64,000 nucleotides of DNA, from positions 19,598,501-19,662,500 of the forward strand of contig CM062211.1 in NCBI GenBank assembly GCA_031216445.1, given 5' to 3'. The position numbers were made by a program, and so were the translations under genes. Origin of the DNA: Lateolabrax maculatus. Taxonomy: Eukaryota; Chordata; Actinopteri; Acropomatiformes; Lateolabracidae. Below the pieces are notes generated by a model that was given only the letters and a program-made list of their open reading frames with translations, did no database searches and had not been told where the DNA came from. Positions 49,866-62,100 of this stretch are shown in pieces (the stretch's first letter is position 1; each line of letters begins with the position of its first letter).

Positions 49866-52800
49866 TTTTCCATATGAGCAGTCATTTATTATATTTATAT
49901 TATTTATTATTTATTATATATATTACATACATATATAATTTATTCTCCTGCAGTTTGACTCATGAATCATTCAGATCCTTTAAACAGACACAAAGGTCAT
50001 CTTCTTCATCACTGTCTGAATAATGAACCACCTGATGATGCTTTCACAAAGACAGCCACTACTCCTGCTCTTCCTCCACCTCCTTCTTCCTCCTCCTCAT
50101 TGTCCCTCTTCTCTTCTGTGTATTTGCTGGGAATGCTACACTCGTATCCACTACTTACTGTTAACATTTTTAAATCAAATATAATCCTCTCTGAAAAGAT
50201 GTCAAATTATGTCATATCCTGCACTTTGATTGATATATTCATATTTACTGAACATCAGGATCAATAAAACTCCGGCTGCCTGGGAAACACTGATGTGAAT
50301 TGATTGTAATAATATAAACGGTCAGTCGTCAGTCATCAGGCCACGATCAGACCTCTTTCTGAGAGATCTTCTGTTCTGTATCAGCTGATCTGAGCAGCAC
50401 ACGAGCTGATTTCCTGTTGTTCAGGTGTTTTTCAGGCAGGTGAGTCTGATGCTATCAGCTGTGGTTTCATTAAATCTGACAGCAGGAGAGTCGACTCCTC
50501 GCTGAGCTTCATCTGTCTGCCTGGATGAAGGTGAAAACATGAAATCTGACTCCTGATATGAACTCTAATCATTCTCCCTGTTTGTCTCTGAGCTGCTGAT
50601 CTGAGCAAGAAGAAATTACAGAAAAGGACGTGTTGCTGCAGTGCGACTCACAAAAATACTAAATTATTGATTAATGTGATTAAAATCCACTGATGTCATC
50701 CCGATCAGTTATTAAACATTTTAAAGAAAGATCCTTCACAAGATTTACCTACAAAAACCACTCCGCCATTAAACGCTGCAATAACACTATAATAATTTCC
50801 TGTCAATCAGTTAATCAACGACAAAACATTCGTCTATTTCCAATCAGATCGGCAGAATCTACAATCAGAAAGAATCAGAAAACTATGTGATATAAATGAG
50901 AAAAACCTTCATTTTTCATATAATATCTTCTAATTACAAAATCTTTACTCCATAATTACGAGAAGTTACAAATTATTCACCTGGTAACTAGAAGAAAACA
51001 ACCTTTTAATTATGAAGTCTCATCATTGTGATACGACTTTCATGATTGCGATCTGTTTCATAATAACAAGAACACGATCATAATTACGAGAACACGTTCA
51101 AGAGTACAGAGAAAACTACCTGATAATTACTGTCACGATTACGAGAAAACTATTTCATGATCGCAAAAACTTCTCCCTCATAATAAGAAAACAATGATCA
51201 TAATTACACCATGATAAATGATTTCTGAACTCCAGCTGCCTGCAGGATGAACTGCTCATTAGTTTGTTAGCTAACATATTCAACCTGTAAATCAAAAAGT
51301 GACTTTTTCTCTTTTGATGGAGCTACGCTAACAGTTCCCCCTGCTTCCAGTCTTTGTGCTAAGCTAGGCTAAACGTGTCTGGATGTAAACAGTTTGTATG
51401 TAAGTGTATCAATAACAAACATGTGGACATGAACCAGTTTCAACCAAACAAAGAGTTCATATGGACTCAGGATCAGGAGATAATCCATCTGCAGAGATTC
51501 TGACCCACTTCTCTAATCTGAGAGTCAGATAGTGAAACGCAGAGTCAGTAAACATGTGCTGCACTGAGGCATGCTGGGAGTTACAGCAACAACTTCACCA
51601 CGAGGACGTTTGGGAACGTTAAATATTTCTTCTCCATCTGTCGGAGCATTTCTCCACAGACGCTGTACCGACTCACAGTCTGTGTTGTCTCTTTAATGAA
51701 TGTGTCGCAGAGAAGACGACGAGGGCCAAAACGCGATGAATGAAAACATGATTTACACTCGTCTGTTGGTGAATTTCTCCTTTGTTCAGACTTTTTCACA
51801 CAGAATTTACACTGTTGCATGAGTCGACCTAAATCCAGAACGCCCTTGGAGAGAAAATGTGTTTCAGTTCTCTGTCAACAGAAAAACTGGATTCTTTATC
51901 TGTGTTATGAGTGCAGCTCTGTATCACAGAAACAGAGGGTATGGAAGATAAAAAAGGCCCATATATTTTGAGTTTTATCAGTGACTAATTACCTAATTGT
52001 GACTTTGATAGATGTGATTTCAAGTTGCTTCCTAACAGGACAACAAGTCTCCAGAGTTTATTAAGAGCTGTATCAGTATGCTGTCCTCCTGTCTCCTAAC
52101 TGTGTGTAAACCAGTTTATACAACTGAGCTTCAATGAAACAGGATTAGCTGCTGGTCAAAGGAGCAAATGTATGCATCATAATTCACAAGTTACACTTAA
52201 AGTCAAAGATTTCGCCCTCGCAGGTGACCTAATCTGATGTAGTAAATGGGACTTCAACTTGCATTTCAATGTGCAACCCTGCGTTGAATAATGACAAGTA
52301 ATGAATTGTAACCTTGAACTCACAGATTTCTGTGATTTCACTGCATTTTGTTTGTGTGTTTAATGTTAATTAGCTAGCTGTCTACAGCCAATAAAATCTG
52401 CCAGCAACAGTTGCGTTTAAAATCAAATCGATAATCGCCAACTCAAAATGAGACACAGCCATTCAATGCATTTACATTCTGTAATTATGATACTATTATG
52501 ATATATAGTAGTTTTTATTGTATGTGGTGGAGTCTGCCATTCCCCCACTGGATTCAAACTGCCTTCTTAAACAAAAGGGATTGACAGGAAACGAAGCATC
52601 ATGTAATCCAGCGTCACGGTTAGCGTTAGCGTTATTTGATCTGGTTGATGACTCTCCTGCAGCTAACACAACGTTTCCTCCTGCTGCTGCTTCAACTGGC
52701 TTTATTGTGTAGGGCTCAGTGTCAACTGATTAGCAAACTGAAGTGTTTTTTAATCTGATTCTGTGGTAATTGTTACTATCAACTAATACAATTACTTAAA

Positions 52801-55800
52801 ACAATCAGCAGAAGAAAGCTGTTCCTACAGCGTCACTAAACTGCCAACAGACACGTAAACTGTCTTCACCACGCTGATAAAACTCCTCGTATTCTTTCTT
52901 CCCGTCAGAGTGACACCTCCTGTCACTGTAAAACAATCTTAGACCTCTTTTAACAACATGCATCCATATTTTATGGTTTCACTTTCAGTTTCCTTCAGGT
53001 CTAACAAACCTCTCAGTACATGTGAAGCATGTTACAATATAATCACTCTCTGTGTACAGGTGGTGATTCACTCTCGCCCTCATAAAGCCTCCGTACACTC
53101 TGATGGCCTTTTAAAATGCTGAGCCACCACTCTGGTTTAATTACTGTACGGTGGTATTTGGAGAGAGCCGGTCCGGAGACGTGAAGTGAGACATTAAGGG
53201 GAGGGGGCTGACACAGTAGAGTCCAGCCGAGGCTGTAGTTCTGCCAAAGTGTTGAACACATTAACACGTTGACCTGATGGTGCTGCTGGATGAAAAGTCA
53301 GAGGATCAATGAAGTTATTATGCTTCATCCTGTCTGTACGAAGAGAGATGGTAATCAATCCACACTGCACATAGCTAAAAGCAGTATTCATTTCATGTTT
53401 AAAACAGCTGCTCACTGTAGCTTTTATCAAACAAACAGGAGGAAATGGTGCATTGGTTGGGGACTATTTTGAGCGGCGGATTAATCCTCATTTGGTGCTC
53501 CAGTGAGTATTTATGGCAGCAGACCGGCGTAAAGGGTGTAGACTAGCCCCATCATAGTGAAACCTATAATAAAACACTGTCGCTGCTCAGTGAGGGGAAG
53601 GAGGACGGACATCTTGAAGAAATACAAACAGACTCAGTAACGCTGCATCGGGATGTTAGTCGTCACCACACGAGAACCATCACACATCGTCCTGAGGGGG
53701 TCGGCTCAGGGAAAGGACAAGAAAAAGAAAAAAAGATCCATACCGATTCATTCAATTCATCGCTGCGCCGCTGTCGCCATGGCAACAGAGATGAAAGGAG
53801 AGACACATTTGGGGTGGGAGGAGATGCTCATTATGTCTGTCTGATTCCAGGATTACCATGGACACGGTGGAGAGCAGAGAGCCTCGGGCCGGCAGACACT
53901 GTGTGTTAATGTGAGCTGCACACCACTGATACACAACTGGGATATAGTTATCATATATATCAGCTGCTTAAAGACACATTTAAATAACCTAAAGGCACAC
54001 AATCCTAACTTAACATCGGAGCAGAAATGTCACAAAATGTTAGTAAAAACAAGTACTGACATAAAACTTAAAAACAAAACACTATTTAAAATCTATTTAA
54101 ATATACAATCTTTTTTAAAGTGGACAAACTACTGTCCAATGGTATTGCAGCTACTTTGCATAGTTATCATGAGAAGACTTGAGTCTCTTCCCGTTGGTCT
54201 ACAACTTTATCCTTACATGATGACCTCACGTAAATCCCAGCAGAGCTGCAACCTGATTGGTCTAATCAGCCACATGACTGAAAACACCTGTAAGGGTCTG
54301 AGGGGCCTTTAATCTGCAAAACATCATATTTAATATGTTGATCAGATGTTTTGTATTTAAAATCAAACTATGTTTCATAAATGTGGTGAAGTAAAAAGTA
54401 CCATATTCCCTCTGAGATTTGGTGGATGGTGACTGAACGGAGCTTCAACAATCCAAGAAGAGAAAACCAACATTATCCTCATGAGGAAACACACTCACAC
54501 TTTCAGGCAGCAGAGCTGCTGAATGAATGGACTATCTGACCCTGTGAATGAGTGGAGAACGGGGGGGTCAGGAGGCGTCGCCCTCAGGCAGCTGCCAACA
54601 TTATCATGCAAACCTCCAGGTTTTTGTTTTCCTCTGTGGAGGCGGGCGGGGGGCTCGGAGAGAGGACGGACCTCTGACAGCTCCAACCAGGAGAGGACGG
54701 GGACCCCCGGAGCCCATTAGACTATGAATGAGACCGACTGGGTCCCACTGACGGCATTTTACAACACTGCTCTGTCCTGCTTTAGGGCTCAGTGACAGCA
54801 GAGCAACACTGCAGCTACATTTACACTTTTTCACAATGAGGTTTGGTGAGAGACTTCAATAGACTTTACAACAGATGACTGACAGCTCTCTTTTATTTAG
54901 AAAACAACATGAATGCACCACACGCTGGAAACATCAAATTATTACTAAACAAATCACCTAAATCAAGTTTGGCCCAAAAGAGTTTAACTCAAAGTCCACT
55001 TACCAGCTTTAACCACATCTCAGCTTGTCAAGAATAAACTTCCGCGATCACCAAAATCAAGTTGAATAAAAGACTGAACTCACAAGATGTAGTGATGAGA
55101 TCCAGTTGTACTCTGGTTTCCACTTCCTGGTATTTAAAACTGAAGTCCCCTTGGTATTTGTGAACAGTTATCCCAAAGTCTCTCAGTCCTGTTTTCGGGC
55201 TGAATAACAACAGAGGAATACTAAAGCAAAATGTTCACTTTTCTCAATGAAGTCTGGTGAGGCTCAGCAGGTGTTTGCTTGAGAAAGACTTCATTTCTTG
55301 AGACTTTACAATAGATGATTGATAGTTCTTTCCTTCATTCAAAAAACAATGTGAACCAATTTCCTATGAACACAAAACTCAAACCCGCTAAAACCTTTTC
55401 TGGATGCCAGAAAATTATAATTATGCTCTGAGCAAAATGAAATGAATTCGACTGGCTGACTCTGCCGAGTGCTACCTGCCAGGGCAGTAAACTAAAAACA
55501 CTGTTAACAACAATTACAAGTCAATTGTGATCCAATGACCACAAAGTCATTAGGGATTGTCAGGTTTATTGATAATCTAAATAATGGTTTGTTGCAGCGT
55601 AGTAAACAAATAAATCATCAGGGTTGCTTTTGAGAGGTTTTCTTTTGTTCTAAAAGCTGTTCTAACATCTGTAATGTAAAGGCAGTAGTTTCCGTAATCC
55701 TGCAGTAAGCCTCTTAACTCCTCTGTTTCAGCAGCCTCAGAAAATAAAGTGAAAACTCTGTTTGAATAAAAGCTTTACGCTCTCTGGAGACAGTTTTAAA

Positions 55801-56090
55801 ATGTACAGATAAGCTGATTTAACATTCACACGACTGTAACAGAGCTGATATTTCAGAGAGGAAAACAACAAGTTCAGAGCTGTTTGAACCATCGTGTCAC
55901 GGTTAATCCCCACATGTGAAAGTGCACCAATAATCTGAGGATGTAATCAATGAGGTCTGCTGAGTTAACACACGGAGGAAAAGGTCCCAGCGAGGCTGCG
56001 ATCAGCGCCGGAGAGTTTAATCAGAGCGAATCAGACACGCAGGGAAACACTGAGGTTATTCTTCCTGCTTCAGACTGCTGCCTGGATACC

Positions 56091-56127
<37 letters not shown>

Positions 56128-59100
56128 ACAGATACACACACACACACACGCACACACACACACACACACTCACAGATACACACACACACACACACACACA
56201 CTCACAGATACACACACACACACACACACACATACACACACACACACACACACACTCACAGATACACACACACACTGATTCCCTCAGAGACGACCTGAAT
56301 AACTAAGATGTCTTTTGGACAGACGACGACTGTTAGAGAGACGGGTCCACCACGTGTTTAGCATAGCTTAGCACAAAGACTGGGAGCAGGGGGAAACTGT
56401 TAGCATGATGAACACGATGTTGTGGCGGCCATATTGGATTTTACGCTCAAATTCAACCTTTTGATTCCAACTATCCTAAAAACAGCCTACAGCTGAAAAG
56501 ACTGTTTCTTCAGGGCAAAAACCACCTAGACTTCAGACAAAACATTAAATATATCAACTACTTTTGTTTGTGGCTAAACAGTGTGTAGGGTGCGTTTAGC
56601 CTAGCTTAGCACAAAGACTGGGAGCATCAAAAGCATTTTAAAGATTCTTGAAGCTGATATAGATAAGAAGTATATTTTCTCAGCTGTTCCTAAATGACCT
56701 GAAACAGATCTTTGACATTACTGTCCATGTCACAGATATAAGTGATCAGCTGGTTTATCAGTCAGGCTCTAGTTAAAATGTGTTAAAACATTTTGTTACC
56801 ATAAAGATGATGATAAGAATCTGAATATCCACCTCAGTATTACACAAGCAGCCTTACCACAAACTGGATTTTATGCTAGAAAAGTGTCTGAAGTTTAATC
56901 TGCACTAAAGCAAAACTGAATAAAGAGTTTTTCTGTTTCCAAATCGTCCGCTGCATCTGTGCAGACATGAAAATAGAAGCAAGAAGAAGAATTCTTCAGC
57001 TTTGTTGATGCTGAAGTTTTTCCACCTTTTCAGACAGAAGCTGCTCCTCCTCAGCACAAAACAAGAGCACCAACACGTCTTTAATTAGAGAAAACAGGAC
57101 TCCCCCCTCCGCCCTCGTCTGGCCTTTAATCACAGTAAACTAAGAGGAATGAGCAACAGCTCCCTCCTTTCAAACAGAAAACAAAAAGTCTTCACCCCCG
57201 AACCTGCCCACCCAATCAGTGACAGCAACAACAGTGGCAGCTTATCCAACAACGGCACAACAAGGACCTGAAGCTCCAGCAGAGACGGCAGGAGCCCGAC
57301 CTTTAAAACCTCCTCCACAGGAAGCCATGAGCTGATCAATACCCCCTCCTAACTGATCAACATCTACCACAGGTTCAGTTAGAGGCCTGATCAGACTGAT
57401 AATCATTACAAAGGATCGTAACAGAAGTGAACTACACGAACGTGTTCACGGAACAAGGTTCATTTCTGTTTGTTCTGCAGGGTTGTGGAACGAGCTGCAG
57501 GTATCGGCTCATTCTGCTGCTTGTAGTCTGGTGGTAAGCAGCAGATTCTTCTGACTCTCCTGGCAGACGGCAGCAGGTCATCAGGCCGCTGCCCTCACGT
57601 GTAAATTCAGACGATGTGGAAACACCTTTAAACCCTCTCTGGGTCACCTACTGATTATTGGAAGTCTAGATTTTACATTTGCACTCTTTCCTTTTTTAAA
57701 GTGCAACTGCTGCACAACATTTCCCTCCGATGAATAAAGTCCATCTTATCTTTAAATTACCCAACAGTGGAAGCTCTTCCTCCGGCGGGTTTTGGAGCAT
57801 GTCGGTAGGACGTTCTGGTCGAAATGAGCATTTTCCAGCCTGAATGTGAAGCCTGTTTATCTCACAGCTTCAGGTTTTGGCAGCTTCGGCGTAAACTGTG
57901 TTTTTTTCTGGTGTCAGAAAGAAAGAAGCTCCGAGCCGATGATCCCGATCTGCTTTCACATGCTGGATTTGGTCTTTTTTCTCTCCTCTCGCTACAGAAA
58001 GCGTTCGCTCACTGGTGCATTTTTCCTTAACGACCTGTTTGGGCTCATTATGCTGCCTGGCAAACTCAGAAAAGACTGGAGGTTTCCAACATGGCAGAAC
58101 ACCAGAGCCGTGAAGCTCTCCGCTCTGAATGAAATGAGGAATAAATGTTCAGATCACGTTTCTATAGATTTATAACCTCAGCAGAAAATCATATGAAATA
58201 GTAAATGAAGCTTAAATGAAGCCGTTTTCCACAAAGGACAGTCAGTTTTTATCACCAACACAAGAATTACTTTCATTTGTTTGTATATTTTTAATGTTTC
58301 GGGGTAAATTCTGCTGCTGGTTTGGTTATTTCTAACATCTGATAATACGAGAAAATAATAAAGTAAGATAATGATTGAGGTGGTGAAGCAGAGCAGAGTC
58401 TGTTATTGTCAATATCCAGACACCAGGAAGGTTTAATATCACGTCCACTTCCTAAAACAACAAAGAGACGCTGTGTTTAAATCCTCCCTGTTTTAAAGTG
58501 ATCCGTTTTAATTCAGTCAATCTGAGTGTAAAACTCAGCTTCAGCTTCTGAAATCCACTAAATTCTTCTCCTTCTGAGATAACATAAATAAATGTTTCCG
58601 TTTCAGTAAAAGAAAATTAAAAACGGTGAAAATCATGAAACGTGTTCACTGCAGCTGCACAGATATCAGAGTTTATCTCATTTCAGGGTTACGGTGGTTT
58701 CAGTTTCAGGCCTAAACTAGAGACCAGACAAAACCTGAAAGAGATCCAGCACCAACAGGAACTCAAACCGTCTGTTGGCAAGCTCGTGAACTCGGTCGCC
58801 GACCGCTCTGACGTCCTGCGGGCTCGAACTGTTCGGAAACCCATTCACACTCGAAGCTTCAGCTAATAAGCCACGTCCTCCATGTTGGATCCTCCGTCCA
58901 ATCAAAGCTCAGCTCTTTCTTATTGGTTGGTTCCCTTCAAAGTTCAAAAATTGGTTGAATTTGATGCAAAACAAATGTGCGTAGAGTTACTCATGGAGTT
59001 GACAGAATTAACTGCAATATTTCACCGTTTTAAACGCTTTGTGAACGAGCCGCCAGAATCAAATGTCCCGTCACTACAACCTCCCCGCACACAGTTATCA

Positions 59101-62100
59101 ACATCAAAATCACGTGAACGCTGTTGGCTTCAACGTTCAGACAAACGGTCGGTTTGTTGGACAGAAAAATGCTTTTTATCAATAAAACACACACAGCAGC
59201 ATTTTCTGATGCCAACCGACAGCTAGCAGACAGTAAATAATATTCAGATTTTAATAACATCAATATTTTAAAGGTTGACATTTCAATCTGGAAACACTGA
59301 GAACTGAGCAGTGTAAAGGGAAACTGATCTCTGATGTGTTCAGCTTTAAATGTCAGACATGATTTCAGTAGTTTGTCATTATTAACACACAGCAGGAAAC
59401 ACTAAATATAACGTGTTTTTAGTCATCTCCGATCTTCTTTAACCTGTCGTGTAAAGCGTCTCGAGTATCTATAAATAAAATGTATTATTAAAGATGCCAG
59501 TTTTAAATGTAAAGAACCAGATGCTTCAAACGTAGTTTTACCTCCTGAGAGAAGAAGTAATGTGTCGGCTTTCTTACTGATACAAAATGCCAATAAGATA
59601 TGAGACCAAATAAACGTCATGGTGACAAGTGACACAAGTCACTTCTGTCAGGTCGTGTGTGGAGAATAATAACACGATAACATTCGACAGGAATCATCTC
59701 TACAGTTGATATAAAAGAGGAAATTTGAAACTTGAACCATCAGATAAAAGTGAACTCAGAGTGAAGGACGTGATTATACTAATATAATATATACTAATAA
59801 ACCTCCAACACCTTTTGACCAAAAAAACAACCATTTTACCAAAATGAGCCCAAAGTGACACCTTCACAATGCTTGTTGTGTCCAACCAACAGTCCAAAGC
59901 TCAACATCATTAAAAACACATTCACATGATTCAAATCATTCAAAGGAAAAGCAGCAAATCTTCACATCTGAGAAGCTGCAGCCAGGAAATGATTTTACAG
60001 GAAAAATGACTCCAAGCATCATCACAAGAGTTCAGCTTCATGTTCTGTCAGTCCACTCACTGATTAATGACTGATGCTGTCAGCTGGACAAACTGTTGCA
60101 GTTTCATTTAGAACCAAACTTTTATAAACTCTTCATGTGTGAAAATCTGAATCTGTAAAGAAACTAAAGCTGTCAGATAAATGTGGAGTAAAGAAAAGAA
60201 AAATGATGTCAAGTACAAGTACCTCAGATTTTTACTATAATATTAATAATAATAATATTATTAATAATAATAATAATAACATATTTTACATTCCACTACT
60301 GAAGGTAGGCTGCCACACCTGCACAGGTAACTTCAAATCATCAGCTGTGCACACAGTGTGTGTGTGTCTGTACTGTGTGTCTGTAGTGTGTGTGTGTGTG
60401 TGTCTGTAGTGTGTGTGTGTCTGTACTGTGTGTCTGTAGTGTGTGTGTGTGTGTCTGTAGTGTGTGTGTGTCTGTACTGTGTGTCTGTAGTGTGTGTGTG
60501 ATCCTCAGTGATGCTGACGGGCTCTCGGGACTCTCAGCAGACTGACCCACTTCCCGCAGGCCGAACAAGCTGCTGGCTGCTCACAGACCGGCTGTAGTTC
60601 ACAGACAGCGGCTCACAGACCGGCTGTGGCTCACAGACCGGCTGCAGTTCACAGACCGCCTGCTCACAGACTGCTGCTCACAGACCGGCTGCAGCTCACA
60701 GACCGGCTGCTCACAGACTGCTGCTCACAGACCGGCTGTGGCTCACAGACCGACTGCTCACAGACCGGCTGCAGTTCACAGACCGGCGGCTCACAGACTG
60801 CTGCTCACAGACCGGCTGCAGCTCACAGACCGGCTGCGGCTCACAGACCGACTGCTCACAGACCGGCTGCAGTTCACAGACCGCCTGCTCACAGACCAGC
60901 TGCGGCTCACAGACCAGCTGCGGCTCACAGACCGGCTGCGGCTCACAGACCGGCTGTGGCTCACAGACCAGCTGCAGTTCACAGACCGGCTGCAGTTCAC
61001 AGACCGGCTGCGGTTCACAGACAGCGGCTCACAGACCGGCTGCAGTTCACAGACCGGCTGCGGCTCACAGACCGGCTGTGGCTCACAGACCGGCTGTGGC
61101 TCACAGACAGCTGCTCACAGACCGGCTGCGGTTCACAGACCAGCTGCAGTTCACAGACCGGCTGCGGCTCACAGACAGCGGCTCACAGACCGGTTGCAGT
61201 TCACAGACCGGCTGCGGCTCACAGACAGCGGCTCACAGACCGGTTGCAGTTCACAGACCGGCTGCGGCTCACAGACAGCGGCTCACAGACCAGCTGCAGT
61301 TCACAGACCGGCTGCGGCTCACAGACAGCGGCTCACAGACCAGCTGCAGTTCACAGACCGGCTGCAGTTCACAGACAGCGGCTCACAGACAAGCTGCTCA
61401 CAGACCGGCTGCTCACAGACCGGCTGCAGTTCACAGACCGGCTGCAGTTCACAGACCGGCTGCTCACAGACCGGCTGCAGTTCACAGACCGGCTGCAGTT
61501 CACAGACAGCTGCTCACAGACCGGTTGCAGTTCACAGACCGGCTGCTCACAGACCGGCTGCAGTTCACAGACCGGCTGTGGTTCACAGACCGGCTGCGGC
61601 TCACAGACCGGCTGCGGCTCACAGACAAGCTGCTCACAGACCGGCTGCAGTTCACAGACAGGCTGCTCACAGACCGGCTGCAGTTCACAGACAGGCTGCT
61701 CACAGACCGGCTGCGGCTCACAGACAGCGGCTCACAGACCAGCTGCAGTTCACAGACCGGCTGCAGTTCACAGACCGGCTGCAGTTCACAGACCGGCTGC
61801 GGCTCACAGACAGCGGCTCACAGACCGGTTGCAGTTCACAGACCGGCTGCGGCTCACAGACAGCGGCTCACAGACCGGTTGCAGTTCACAGACCGGCTGC
61901 GGCTCACAGACAGCGGCTCACAGACCAGCTGCAGTTCACAGACCGGCTGCGGCTCACAGACAGCGGCTCACAGACCAGCTGCAGTTCACAGACCGGCTGC
62001 AGTTCACAGACCGGCTGCGGTTCACAGACAGCGGCTCACAGACAAGCTGCTCACAGACCGGCTGCAGTTCACAGACCGGCTGCTCACAGACCGGCTGCAG

